Assembly (NCBI GenBank): GCA_900119535.1
Contig: FPJT01000001.1
Coordinates: 100,367 to 164,366 of the forward strand
DNA from: Ruminococcus sp. XPD3002
GTDB taxonomy: Bacteria > Bacillota > Clostridia > Oscillospirales > Ruminococcaceae
Reading direction: 5' to 3'
DNA: 64,000 nt
In this document: in pieces, positions 7,812-16,277 of the stretch
How positions within the stretch are numbered: the stretch's first letter is position 1
How the letters are laid out: the number at the start of each line of letters is the position of its first letter
Notes under the pieces: model-generated
Databases searched by the model: none
What the model was told of the DNA's origin: nothing
The model's input: the letters and a program-made list of their open reading frames with translations, nothing else
Position numbers and translations under genes: made by a program

Positions 7812-9407
7812 TCAGTCATGAAGTGTGAATCTTCTGACGTCGCCTGCCATGCCTACGAACATAGCCTTCGGTCTTGCCCACACCTGACCGTCCTTAAGTG
7901 ACTTGTAAATCACAAGCTCCTCGTTGTTCTCGCTGTGACGTGCTACGGACAGAAGCTCGTACTCTCCGCCCTTGAAGTGACGGTATTTTCCACCGATGAC
8001 TATTTCGGTCTCTGTTGTATCAGGTATTTCCTGAACCTCGGGCGCGGCTTCTGCGGCACTGTTAACTATATCGTCCGATACGATGATCATAGATGAGAAA
8101 GGCGGCATTTTGACGTATGCATTGCCGTTATTCACAGATATCTCTGATGCACTGAGGACGTCCACAAGTGCAGGGAGATGCGTACCGAAGTTAAGGTCAT
8201 ATTCATATTCGCTGAGGTTGAGCGCTACATATACGGTCTGGTCGCCCTGTATCTTCTTGAAGAGAAGCTGCTGGTTTGTGATGATGATACGCTCATAGCT
8301 GCCTGTTCTTACAGCAGGGTAAGCGCGGTAAATGCGTCCGAGCTTTACAATGTGCCTGTATAAATCGGTGTTTTCCTTTTCCATATCTGCAAGGAAAAGG
8401 CACGGACGAAGATTATCATCGGAGTTATTTTCCTTGCGTCCCTGTATGCCGTATTCGCTTCCGTAGTAGATAGAAGGTATACCGGGCATGCAGTACATAA
8501 GAGTATATACAAGGGGCAGGTAAGCAGGGTTAACAAGAGTGCTTGCAAGGCGGTTTACATCGTGATTGTCCACGAAGTTATAGAGGTTTATATTGCGGTA
8601 GATTCCGCCGTTTGCGCCTGACTGGCGGTTTATCGAGTAGTCTATCTCGAAGTAGTTCTTGTCGTTATGGGAGGAATAGAGTCCCTTATAGCACTCGTAG
8701 TTTGTAACGCTGTCCAGCATTTCCGGGTTAGCCCAGCGGTTGTAGTCGCCGTGGATTATCTCGCCCATGAGCCAGAAATCGGACTTCTTTCCCTTGCAGA
8801 AATTGCGGATGCGCTTGAAGAAATCAAAGTCGATGCAGTCTGCGGCATCGAAGCGTATACCGTCGATGTGGAATTCCTCTATCCAGTAGTTCACCGCATC
8901 GATAAGGTGGTCGCAAACGCCCACATTGCGGAGGTTCAGCTTTACGAGATTATAGTGTCCGTTCCAGCCTTCGTACCAGAACGGATCGCCGCAGGGTGAG
9001 GGACCGCCGAAGTTCAGGTTCTGGAACCAGTCACAGTATCCCGAACCCTGTCCCTTTTCCTGTATATCAACGAACTGAGGGAACTTTCTTCCTACATGAT
9101 TGAAAACGCCGTCGAGGATGACGCGGATGCCGTTCTCGTGGAGCGTATCACATATCCTTTTGAATGAAGCATTATCGCCGAGTCTGCGGTCTATCATCTT
9201 GTAATCGGTAGTATCGTAGCCGTGTTCGACAGACTCGAATACAGGTCCGAAGTAAACTGCATCCACGTTCATTTCCTTGAAATGAGGTATCCATTCGAGT
9301 ACCTTGTCAAGACGGTGGACAACTTCGCCGCCGTCGTTATACTTAGGCGCACCGCAGAATCCGAGAGGGTAGATGTGATAGATTATGGCATTATCGTACC
9401 AGTTCAT
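7812..9407 (-). CDS. GH13 alpha-amylase-family glycosidase fused to a C-terminal DUF1653 domain
   Basis: A 531-residue cytoplasmic protein (no signal). The GH13 barrel is shown by DGVFNHVGRKF, GIRFDAADCID (nucleophile Asp), LMGEIIHGD (acid/base Glu) and NFVDNHDVNRL. It should act on alpha-glucans or maltooligosaccharides, but its exact specificity cannot be read. The last ~63 residues (GGKYRHFKGGEYELLSVARHSE...VWARPKAMF) match DUF1653, normally a small stand-alone protein. The start has AGGAGTTAATTAAT in front. It follows the HD hydrolase gene by 50 bases and may share its promoter. Confidence 0.88.
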   Translation of the reverse strand: MNWYDNAIIYHIYPLGFCGAPKYNDGGEVVHRLDKVLEWIPHFKEMNVDAVYFGPVFESVEHGYDTTDYKMIDRRLGDNASFKRICDTLHENGIRVILDGVFNHVGRKFPQFVDIQEKGQGSGYCDWFQNLNFGGPSPCGDPFWYEGWNGHYNLVKLNLRNVGVCDHLIDAVNYWIEEFHIDGIRFDAADCIDFDFFKRIRNFCKGKKSDFWLMGEIIHGDYNRWANPEMLDSVTNYECYKGLYSSHNDKNYFEIDYSINRQSGANGGIYRNINLYNFVDNHDVNRLASTLVNPAYLPLVYTLMYCMPGIPSIYYGSEYGIQGRKENNSDDNLRPCLFLADMEKENTDLYRHIVKLGRIYRAYPAVRTGSYERIIITNQQLLFKKIQGDQTVYVALNLSEYEYDLNFGTHLPALVDVLSASEISVNNGNAYVKMPPFSSMIIVSDDIVNSAAEAAPEVQEIPDTTETEIVIGGKYRHFKGGEYELLSVARHSENNEELVIYKSLKDGQVWARPKAMFVGMAGDVRRFTLHD

Positions 9408-9457
9408 ATTAATTAACTCCTTTATAAAAAAATGATGTGCTTTATAATGCCGGGGGA

Positions 9458-10054
9458 CTATTTGCCGCTGCTTCCCTCAAGGAAGTATGTAGCTTCCATA
9501 TCTGCAACGTGGAGGGCAAATGCGAGAGGGTACATTTCAAGTGCCTTGCCGATAGTATTCTTGTCCTCGATGCCTGAGAAGCCCATATGCCAGCGGATAG
9601 CGAAAGCCTCGTCACGGGTGAGTCTTCCATCGCCGTAGAGGTAGCCTGATATGATGTATACCGACTTTTCTCCGTGACCGTAAGGCAGTGTATCATTTAT
9701 GGTATAGCAGGGGACTTTTTCCCACACGCCTGCATCGTTCTTTTTGTTGCGGTACTCTATCGCGTAGAAATTGACCTTGCATATATCGTGGAGAAGCGCA
9801 ACAAGGGCGATAGTTTCTTCAGAGAAGTCCATGCCGTATACTTCCTTTGTTCTGGGACGTGAGAGGTAGTCCTTCAGGCAGTGGTATACATTAAGGCTGT
9901 GCTGTACGAGACCGCCTTCATACGAACCGTGATAGCGTGTGCTGCTGGGAGCGGTGAAGAAGTCGCTTTTTTTGAGGAATTCCAGCAGTTTATCTGCGCC
10001 CTGACGCTTGATATTTTCGGTATATATAGAAATAAATTCTTCTTTTGGTGTCAT
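9458..10054 (-). CDS. HD-domain hydrolase
   Basis: A 198-residue protein with the HD metal-binding pattern: HGSYEGGLVQHS, LLHDICK (the HD pair), GHGEKS, IRWHMG and HVADMEAT. It resembles the catalytic part of YhaM-type HD phosphohydrolases but has no N-terminal OB nuclease domain, so a general phosphohydrolase/phosphodiesterase is the safest call. AAAGGAGC lies before the ATG. It is transcribed from a good promoter at 10130-10158 towards the GH13 gene. Confidence 0.75.
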   Translation of the reverse strand: MTPKEEFISIYTENIKRQGADKLLEFLKKSDFFTAPSSTRYHGSYEGGLVQHSLNVYHCLKDYLSRPRTKEVYGMDFSEETIALVALLHDICKVNFYAIEYRNKKNDAGVWEKVPCYTINDTLPYGHGEKSVYIISGYLYGDGRLTRDEAFAIRWHMGFSGIEDKNTIGKALEMYPLAFALHVADMEATYFLEGSSGK

Positions 10055-10084
10055 ATTACAGCTCCTTTCGGTGGAATGACGAAA

Positions 10085-10139
10085 TGCAGGGACAATAACC
10101 GCCTAATGGCAGTTATTGAGTACACATTAATTATACCAC
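10085..10139. repeat. Interspersed hairpin repeat, copy C1
   Basis: AATAACCGCC-taat-GGCAGTTATT followed by GAGTACACATTAATTAT. The same arrangement occurs at 17386-17430. In this copy the tail supplies the -10 box of the minus-strand promoter for the HD hydrolase. Confidence 0.5.
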
Positions 10140-10158
10140 CTATGATTTTTTTATTCAA
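10130..10158 (-). promoter_or_regulatory. Promoter for the HD hydrolase-GH13 genes
   Basis: On the minus strand: TTGAAT (10153-10158), 17 bases, TATAAT (10130-10135). It lies about 75 bases upstream of the HD hydrolase start. Confidence 0.7.
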
Positions 10159-10237
10159 TAGCGGCGGCGAAAGTTTACAAAAAAGTTGAAAAAACAGGCG
10201 GATGCTGAATATTGTAATTGCTCCGCAAATGGTGAAT

Positions 10238-10265
10238 TAAAAAACAGTCCTACGGACTGCTTTTT
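10238..10265 (-). terminator. Terminator after ispE (works on both strands)
   Basis: GCAGTCC-gta-GGACTG followed by TTTTTT on the minus strand. A second hairpin (GGAACGCCCT-gcaagtg-AGGGCGCTTCC, 10271-10297) lies between it and the ispE stop. Confidence 0.75.
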
Positions 10266-10303
10266 AAGAAGGAACGCCCTGCAAGTGAGGGCGCTTCCTG
10301 AAA

Positions 10304-11161
10304 TTATAATTCTGTAAACGATTCTTTTACTGTTTTGCATACTGCCGAGAAGAATCCCATTTTTCTGAGCTTCTCCGCACACAGTTCCGCCTGTTCAACA
10401 GTCTCAAAAAGACCGAATACTGCCGAACCGCTTCCCGTCATATTGGCTTTCAGTGCATCCTTGTTCAGCATGATAGATATAATGCTGTCCACCTCTTCAA
10501 GCTGTACTGCCTGCTGGAAAAGGTTGCCGAAAAAGCGGTACGCTTCATCAGGAGATACCTTTATATTCTCTGCAAGCTTTTCGGCTTCGGGATGTACGGG
10601 TGCTTCAAGTGAGTCCACTGCACGGTATGCCTCAGCAGTTGATACGCCCTGACTGCCCTTTGCTATGACCAGTATCCTGTCCGAATAATCGGCAATGGGA
10701 GTTATCTTCTCGCCGATGCCCTCAACATAGGCAGTACCGCCTGTAAGGAAGAAAGGAACGTCCGCACCGAGTCTCTCGGTATGTTCCAGCGATTTGCCTG
10801 TAAGTCTGCTGAGACAGTAGATAACTGCGGCAGCATCTGTACTTCCGCCGCCCATGCCTGCCTGAGAGGGGATACCCTTCTTTATGCTGATATTGCAGCC
10901 CGAGGTCATACCGTTCTCTTCAAGAAAGAGCTTTGCGGCTTTATAGGCTATATTCCGCTCATCACAGGGGATAGGATCAGCGGCGGCGAACTCCTCTGGT
11001 ACTTCACAGGTAAGGGAGATTCCCTCATCGGTAAGCTCTACGGTTACCTCGTCGTAGAGTCCTACGGTCTGAAAAACGCTTTTTATGTTATGATAGCCGT
11101 TCGGGAGCTTTTCCGTAACGTCCAGAGCAAGATTTACCTTTGCGGCTGTTTTAACCTTCAT
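10304..11161 (-). CDS. ispE: 4-diphosphocytidyl-2-C-methyl-D-erythritol kinase
   Basis: GHMP-family kinase of the non-mevalonate isoprenoid pathway; it phosphorylates CDP-methylerythritol. 285 residues, as expected. The N-terminus KVNLALDVTEKLPNGYHNIKSV, the ATP loop PSQAGMGGGSTDAAAV (near 93) and the late GHMP motif NMTGSGSAVFG are all present. Its ATG lies inside the end of the aminotransferase gene (11-base overlap), so it is the last gene of a minus-strand operon starting at the PHP phosphatase. Confidence 0.95.
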   Translation of the reverse strand: MKVKTAAKVNLALDVTEKLPNGYHNIKSVFQTVGLYDEVTVELTDEGISLTCEVPEEFAAADPIPCDERNIAYKAAKLFLEENGMTSGCNISIKKGIPSQAGMGGGSTDAAAVIYCLSRLTGKSLEHTERLGADVPFFLTGGTAYVEGIGEKITPIADYSDRILVIAKGSQGVSTAEAYRAVDSLEAPVHPEAEKLAENIKVSPDEAYRFFGNLFQQAVQLEEVDSIISIMLNKDALKANMTGSGSAVFGLFETVEQAELCAEKLRKMGFFSAVCKTVKESFTEL

Positions 11162-12338
11162 GTTTTTCAGCCTCCAGCTTTTTCAGGAATTTCTCGATAC
11201 GGCCCATAGCTTCCATAAGGTGCTTGAAGGAGTATGCGTAGGAAATACGGATATATCCCTCTCCGCTGTCGCCGAATGCGCTTCCCGGAACTGCGGCTAC
11301 CTTTTCCTCATAGAGAAGGCGTTCGCAGAACTCCTCACTGGAAAGTCCAGTGCTCTTTATGCATGGGAACACATAGAATGCACCCTCGGGATTGAAGCAG
11401 GTAAGTCCGAGACGGTTGAATTCGCCCACAAGGTAGCGGCGGCGGACGTTATACTCCGCAACCATTTTCTTTACCTCTTCATCGCATGAGGTAAGAGCTT
11501 CAACAGCGGCGTTCTGGCTTATGAACGGACTGCACATGATGCCGTATTGATGTATCTTGGCTATCTGAGTTATTATCGGTTCGGGTGCGGCTACGTATCC
11601 GAGACGCCAGCCTGTCATGGCATAGGCCTTTGAGAAGCCGTTCACGTATATTGTACGCTCACGCATTCCCTCCAGTTCAATTATAGAGAAGTGCTTCCTG
11701 CCGTATGTAAGCTCGGAGTATATCTCGTCTGAAAGGACTATTATATCTGTACCGCGGAGGAACTCTGCAATAGGTTCAAGATCCTCCTTTGTCATTATAG
11801 CGCCTGTGGGATTGTTAGGGAAAGGCAGTATAAGGAGCTTTGTACGCTCTGTGACCTTGTCCCTAAGGTCGTCAACAGTCAGCTTGAAGTTGTTTTCAAG
11901 GCGTGTGGGGACAGGTACCGCAACTCCGCCAACAAGCTCTACCAGAGGAGCATAGCATACGAAGCAGGGCTCAACTACGAGAACCTCGTCGCCCGGATCG
12001 ATAAGACCGCGCACTGCAAGGTCGATAGCCTCAGAACCGCCGACAGTTACTATCATTTCCTTGTCTGGATCATATGTGATACCGTGCTTTTTGGCGATAT
12101 TATCGCTTATAGCTCCTCTCAGCGGAGCGAGTCCCTTATTCGGTCCGTAGACGATGTGTCGGCGTTCAAGGACCTGTATAGCGGCTTTTCTTATTACCCA
12201 CGGTGTATTGAAATCAGGTTCGCCGACACCAAGTGAGATAACGCCTTCCATAGTGCCTGCGATATCGAAGAATTTTCTTATGCCTGAAGGCTTTATCTTT
12301 TTGATCTTGTCCGAAAGGACCTTATCGTAATCTATCAC
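11151..12338 (-). CDS. Class I/II PLP-dependent aminotransferase (AlaT/AspC-like)
   Basis: 395-residue fold-type I aminotransferase. Visible motifs are GVGEPDFNTP, YGPNKGLAPLR, LPFPNNPTGA, SDEIYSEL, the PLP lysine in VNGFSKAYAMTGWRLGY and the arginine motif YIRISYA. It starts 2 bases after the Lrp-type regulator ends, an arrangement like the alaR-alaT pair of Bacillus, which suggests alanine or aspartate transamination controlled by the neighbouring regulator. The substrate is inferred, not shown. Confidence 0.88.
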   Translation of the reverse strand: MIDYDKVLSDKIKKIKPSGIRKFFDIAGTMEGVISLGVGEPDFNTPWVIRKAAIQVLERRHIVYGPNKGLAPLRGAISDNIAKKHGITYDPDKEMIVTVGGSEAIDLAVRGLIDPGDEVLVVEPCFVCYAPLVELVGGVAVPVPTRLENNFKLTVDDLRDKVTERTKLLILPFPNNPTGAIMTKEDLEPIAEFLRGTDIIVLSDEIYSELTYGRKHFSIIELEGMRERTIYVNGFSKAYAMTGWRLGYVAAPEPIITQIAKIHQYGIMCSPFISQNAAVEALTSCDEEVKKMVAEYNVRRRYLVGEFNRLGLTCFNPEGAFYVFPCIKSTGLSSEEFCERLLYEEKVAAVPGSAFGDSGEGYIRISYAYSFKHLMEAMGRIEKFLKKLEAEKHEG

Positions 12339-12340
12339 GC

Positions 12341-12820
12341 TTAACCCAGTCCCCTTTCGTCCTTATCCTCACCATCGATGAAGATGCCCTTCTCCTTGTA
12401 TTTCTTAAGGATGAAGTGTGTTGATGTTGAGAGAATACCGTCTATTGTAGCAAGACGCTCTGAAACGAAGAAAGCAACATCTTTGAGGTTGCTGCCCTTT
12501 ACCTCTACTGCAAGATCGTATGCGCCCGAGGACATAAGGCTTACGCTTTCTACCTCGTCATACATCATGATAGTCTTTGCGATATCATCGAATCCGCAGT
12601 CTCTCTGAGGTGTTACCTTAAGCTCGATCGTAGCGTAAACGATTGATTTGTCAAAAAGGTCATCGTCCAGTATTACGCTGTAGCCCTTGATAATTCCGCT
12701 GTCCTCGAGCTTTTTTATCTCTGCGGCAGCTTCATCGGCTGAGATGCCGAGCATTTCGCCCAGTGCATGATTTGATATGCGGGCGTTCTGCTGTAATATA
12801 TTGATTATCTCGTTTTTCAT
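12341..12820 (-). CDS. Lrp/AsnC-family transcriptional regulator
   Basis: A 159-residue regulator: N-terminal winged helix (EIINILQQNARISNHALGEMLGISADEAAAEIKKLEDSGIIKGY split over two helices) and a C-terminal RAM/AsnC ligand domain (VTPQRDCGFDDIAKTI..., SSGAYDLAVEVKG...). Such proteins sense amino acids and control nearby amino-acid genes. Position between the PHP phosphatase (28 bases upstream) and the aminotransferase (2 bases downstream) points to local control of the aminotransferase. AAAGGATATGATACC precedes the start. Confidence 0.88.
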   Translation of the reverse strand: MKNEIINILQQNARISNHALGEMLGISADEAAAEIKKLEDSGIIKGYSVILDDDLFDKSIVYATIELKVTPQRDCGFDDIAKTIMMYDEVESVSLMSSGAYDLAVEVKGSNLKDVAFFVSERLATIDGILSTSTHFILKKYKEKGIFIDGEDKDERGLG

Positions 12821-12848
12821 GGTATCATATCCTTTCGTATAATTTGTA

Positions 12849-13700
12849 TCAGACTATATCTGTAAACTGCGGCTTTCTTCCCTTGAAGAATGCAAGACGT
12901 TTGAAGCCTGCGGCATATGCTGTTTCAGCGCCTTTTTCCACGTCCTTGCCGATGTCCTCAACAGTATGCGAATCCGAACCGATAGAGAGTATCTCTCCGC
13001 CGAGGTCACGGAACATCTTAACGTATTTGAGATCGGGGAAAGTATCACCGAAGCCCTGACGGAGTCCCGATGTGTTTATCTCGATACCTCTGCCGTTCTG
13101 AGCGAGATTGCGGAAGGTGTCGGCTATTATATCATCGAATCTGCTTATATCAGGACAAATGCCGTGTCTCTGCTTCATATAGCGCAGGCAGTAGGTGATA
13201 TGTCCGATAACGTCAAAGAGGTCCGTGCGGCTCATTTCGTTAACTTCCCTGAAATAGCGCTCCAGAAGGTCGTAGATCTCGTCCATTGTCAGCTTCTCAT
13301 AGTCGATATAGTAGAAGTCCTTCTCGCCCAGCACCTGATGAACAGAACCGACAATGAAATCCACTCTTTTGTCAGCATTTACTATTCTGGCGACCTCTGT
13401 ATCGTGTAGTATCTGTCCCAGTTCAACTCCGCAGATGAGGTTGAGCTTTCCGCCGTACTGCTCTTTCAGCTTTGTTACAGCTTCGACCGAACCGTAGAAA
13501 TCGTCCTTATAGTTGAAATGGTCAACATCGGGAGGAGCGGAGGTGTAGTGCGCTTCATCGTACCATGCATTGCATTCGCAGTGGTCAGTAATGGCGTAGG
13601 CGGCAAGTCCGAGCTCCGCGGCTCGCATGATGCATTTATTTATATCAGCTTCCGAATCGACGGAAAATTGTGTGTGAGTGTGACAATCGATAAGTTTCAT
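12849..13700 (-). CDS. PHP-domain histidinol-phosphatase family protein
   Basis: A 283-residue metal-dependent phosphoesterase of the HisK/PHP type. The metal ligands are evident in DCHTHTQFSVDSEA (residues 4-9), YAITDHCE, LICGVELG, IVGSVHQV and IGSDSHTVEDIG. The start is placed at 13700 (MKLIDCHTHT), nine bases after AAAGGATA; the frame is open 63 bases further but without a site. No other his genes are near, so the substrate may be histidinol phosphate or another sugar/polyol phosphate. First gene of the PHP-Lrp-aminotransferase-ispE unit. Confidence 0.82.
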   Translation of the reverse strand: MKLIDCHTHTQFSVDSEADINKCIMRAAELGLAAYAITDHCECNAWYDEAHYTSAPPDVDHFNYKDDFYGSVEAVTKLKEQYGGKLNLICGVELGQILHDTEVARIVNADKRVDFIVGSVHQVLGEKDFYYIDYEKLTMDEIYDLLERYFREVNEMSRTDLFDVIGHITYCLRYMKQRHGICPDISRFDDIIADTFRNLAQNGRGIEINTSGLRQGFGDTFPDLKYVKMFRDLGGEILSIGSDSHTVEDIGKDVEKGAETAYAAGFKRLAFFKGRKPQFTDIV

Positions 13701-13747
13701 AGTATGTCGTATCCTTTCGTATAATGACAGCTCAGTGCTGCCGATGC

Positions 13748-13992
13748 ATTCATTGTACCACATAAGCGGAGCGATGTGGTATAATTACCCGATATGCAGG
13801 GAGCAAATCAAGGATTTGCGTATCTGCAAGGGCATTTAGACTAAAGTATAATGAATGTGTACATTCATTATACCACATAAGCGGAGCGTTGTGGTATAAT
13901 TACCCGATATGCAGGGAGCAAATCAGAGATTTGCGTATCTGCAAGGGCATTCAGATAAAGTATAATGAATGCTCCAGCATTCATTATACCAC
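13748..13992. repeat. Tandem 115/116-bp repeat with promoter-like boxes on both strands
   Basis: Two full units (13748-13862, 13863-13978) plus the first ~14 bases of a third. Each unit has an inverted repeat, TACCACAT...ATGTGGTA in unit 1 and TATACCACA...TGTGGTATA in unit 2, whose arms carry TATAAT-like boxes on both strands. A second hairpin (GCAAATC-aga-GATTTGC in unit 2) follows, then AAGTATAATGAATG. The units are highly similar, so the duplication is recent. It occupies the divergent region 13701-14167, which has no gene. Confidence 0.8.
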
Positions 13993-14060
13993 ATTAACGA
14001 ATCTGTTTCCATAGTTTTTAAGATTTTTTACTGTTTAAAAATAAAAATTAAATATAGGAC

Positions 14061-14089
14061 TTTATTTTTATCGCAGGATATGGTATAAT
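14061..14089 (+). promoter_or_regulatory. Possible promoter for the ACT/UPF0210 pair
   Basis: TATAAT at 14084-14089 with a weak TTTATT 17 bases upstream, about 80 bases before the ACT gene start. Confidence 0.4.
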
Positions 14090-14167
14090 TAAATGTAAAT
14101 GTGCATCGGCAGGACTGTTTCTGTATCAGCTGCCGTGGACAAAAATCTATTTGCGGAGGTCAAATAT

Positions 14168-14437
14168 ATGAGAGCAGTTGTAACTGTAATTGGTAAGGAT
14201 AACGTAGGCATCCTTCATAAGGTAAGCGGTATATGCGCTGAAATGGGTGCGAATGTAATAGAGGTGACACAGAGCGTTCTTCAGGATATGTTCGCTATGA
14301 TTATGCTCATTGACATAACTGCTATGGACAGAGATTTCGCAGAGCTCGTAGACCGTATGACAAATCTCGGCTCTGAGCTTGGTCTTTCGATACATACTAT
14401 GCACGAGGATATCTTCAACTCGATGCACACTATATAA
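14168..14437 (+). CDS. ACT-domain protein (UPF0237 family)
   Basis: An 89-residue single ACT domain ([33 protein letters not shown] near the start), the fold that usually binds amino acids. ATG 14168 follows TTGCGGAGGTCAAAT; an upstream extension of the frame lacks a site. The next gene, 31 bases downstream, belongs to the PFL/UPF0210 family. This pair is conserved as neighbours in many bacteria and archaea, so the ACT protein is probably its sensor or partner. Confidence 0.88.
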   Translation: MRAVVTVIGKDNVGILHKVSGICAEMGANVIEVTQSVLQDMFAMIMLIDITAMDRDFAELVDRMTNLGSELGLSIHTMHEDIFNSMHTI

Positions 14438-14468
14438 TCGAAACTATCAGAATGAAAGGATCTTTCCA

Positions 14469-15827
14469 ATGCTTAACGTATATAATATACTCGAAACTAT
14501 ACGAATGATACAGGACGAGTGCCTTGATATAAGAACCATAACAATGGGTATATCGCTTCTGGACTGTATCGATACCGATATCGACAAGGCGTGTGATAAG
14601 GTATACAACAAGATAGTGGACCGTGCAAAGAACCTCGTTTCAGTAGGTCAGCAGATCGAAAAGGAGTATGGTATCCCGATAATCAACAAGAGAATATCGG
14701 TAACTCCTATAGCACTTCTTGCTGCTGCATGCCCTAACGAAAATCCTGTTAAGTTCGCAAAGGCTCTTCAGAGAGCGGCAGATACCTGCGGAGTTAACTT
14801 CATCGGTGGATATTCGGCACTTGTGCAGAAGGGCTTCAGTGCAGGCGATGAGGCGCTTATCCGCTCTATCCCAGAGGCTCTTGCTGTAACCGATAATATC
14901 TGTTCATCTGTAAATATCGGCTCTACAAAGTCGGGAATCAATATGGACGCTGTAAAGCTCATGGGACAGATAGTTAAAGAAACTGCCGAGCGTACAGCTG
15001 ACCGCGACTGTATCGGTGCTGCAAAGCTTGTTGTATTCTGCAATGCGGTAGAGGATAACCCCTTCATGGCAGGAGCTTTCCACGGCGTTGGCGAGCCTGA
15101 CTGTGAGATACACGTAGGTGTATCGGGACCGGGTGTTGTACGTGCTGCACTCAGCAAGTACCCCGATGCTTCAATAAATGAGCTTGCGGATATTATCAAG
15201 AAGACCGCATTCAAGATAACACGTATGGGACAGCTTGTAGGCGCAAGAGCTTCAAAGCTTCTCGGAGTGCCTTTTGGTATAGTTGACCTTTCACTTGCTC
15301 CGACTCCTGCTATCGGCGACAGCGTTGCCCATATCCTTGAGGAAATGGGACTTGAACAGTGCGGAACTCACGGAACTACAGCATGCCTTGCAATGCTCAA
15401 CGACGCTGTAAAGAAGGGCGGAGTTATGGCTTCTTCCACTGTCGGCGGACTTTCGGGTGCATTCATCCCTGTTTCAGAGGACGCAGGTATGATAGATGCC
15501 GCTGTTGCAGGTACTCTCAGCATCGAAAAGCTCGAAGCTATGACTGCCGTATGCTCTGTGGGACTTGATATGATAGTTGTTCCCGGAGATATTGCTCCCG
15601 AGACTATTTCTGCTATAATCGCTGATGAAGCAGCTATCGGTATGGTAAATACAAAGACAACTGCTGTTCGTCTCATCCCTGCTATCGGCAAGAAGGAGGG
15701 CGAAACTCTCGAATTCGGCGGTCTGCTTGGAAGCGGCCCTGTAATGCCGATACGTGACAAGTCTGCGGCTAAGTTCATAAACCGCGGCGGACGTATCCCT
15801 GCACCTATGCACAGCCTTAAGAACTGA
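14469..15827 (+). CDS. PFL/UPF0210 family protein (DUF711)
   Basis: 452 residues, full family length. The opening [28 protein letters not shown] and the glycine-rich blocks [51 protein letters not shown] and [10 protein letters not shown] are typical. The family has a pyruvate-formate-lyase-like fold but no established reaction. GAAAGGATCTTTCCA precedes the ATG at 14469. It forms a two-gene unit with the ACT protein, so an amino-acid-controlled enzyme is a reasonable inference. Confidence 0.88.
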   Translation: MLNVYNILETIRMIQDECLDIRTITMGISLLDCIDTDIDKACDKVYNKIVDRAKNLVSVGQQIEKEYGIPIINKRISVTPIALLAAACPNENPVKFAKALQRAADTCGVNFIGGYSALVQKGFSAGDEALIRSIPEALAVTDNICSSVNIGSTKSGINMDAVKLMGQIVKETAERTADRDCIGAAKLVVFCNAVEDNPFMAGAFHGVGEPDCEIHVGVSGPGVVRAALSKYPDASINELADIIKKTAFKITRMGQLVGARASKLLGVPFGIVDLSLAPTPAIGDSVAHILEEMGLEQCGTHGTTACLAMLNDAVKKGGVMASSTVGGLSGAFIPVSEDAGMIDAAVAGTLSIEKLEAMTAVCSVGLDMIVVPGDIAPETISAIIADEAAIGMVNTKTTAVRLIPAIGKKEGETLEFGGLLGSGPVMPIRDKSAAKFINRGGRIPAPMHSLKN

Positions 15828-15899
15828 CGTCAAAAAGTTTTAGTACAATATCTGATACAACAGGAACTGATGTTCCTCATAATAGAAAATGATCATGTT

Positions 15900-15933
15900 T
15901 CACGCTTAGCCGCTCATAGAGAGCGGCGCGTGA
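15900..15933 (+). promoter_or_regulatory. Strong hairpin in the leader of the small membrane protein
   Basis: TCACGC-tta-GCCGCTC-ataga-GAGCGGC-GCGTGA: two stacked stems with a bulge, 22 bases before the gene at 15956. No T-tract follows, so it is not a simple terminator; it could be a protein- or ligand-binding leader. Confidence 0.45.
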
Positions 15934-15955
15934 CAAATATAAGGGTGAAAATAAA

Positions 15956-16240
15956 ATGAATATTGATAACAGACCTACTATGGCAGAAAAAACAGCTCAC
16001 GCTGTGGGACTTGTTTGCTCTGTCGGCGTTTTACTAACTGCTGCATTATACTTTGCAAAACTACTGCCTGAGAATGTAGACGGATTTTTCATTATGGAAC
16101 CGCTCCTTTCCGTTCTCATGCTTTCACAGGGCATAAGGCTCTGGAGAAGATCCCGTGTTACGGCTTTTTTCTCATTCGCTGCGGCTTTATTTATAGCCGT
16201 TGTAACGTTCATCATGCTGTTTTCCGACCGCTCGGCATAA
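15956..16240 (+). CDS. Small three-span membrane protein, unknown
   Basis: 94 residues with hydrophobic stretches at about 15-38, 47-62 and 69-88, and positive residues between the last two (RLWRRSR). AAGGGTGAAAATAAA precedes the ATG. I do not recognise the family. It sits alone behind a hairpin leader (15900-15933) and 37 bases upstream of the kinase-like gene, with which it may be co-transcribed. Confidence 0.6.
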   Translation: MNIDNRPTMAEKTAHAVGLVCSVGVLLTAALYFAKLLPENVDGFFIMEPLLSVLMLSQGIRLWRRSRVTAFFSFAAALFIAVVTFIMLFSDRSA

Positions 16241-16277
16241 GATCGGAGATATAAAGATTATTCTGTGAGGTGCAGGT

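Noticed and set aside
13748..13992. CRISPR array
   Set aside because: Only two long units in direct tandem without spacers, and no cas genes.
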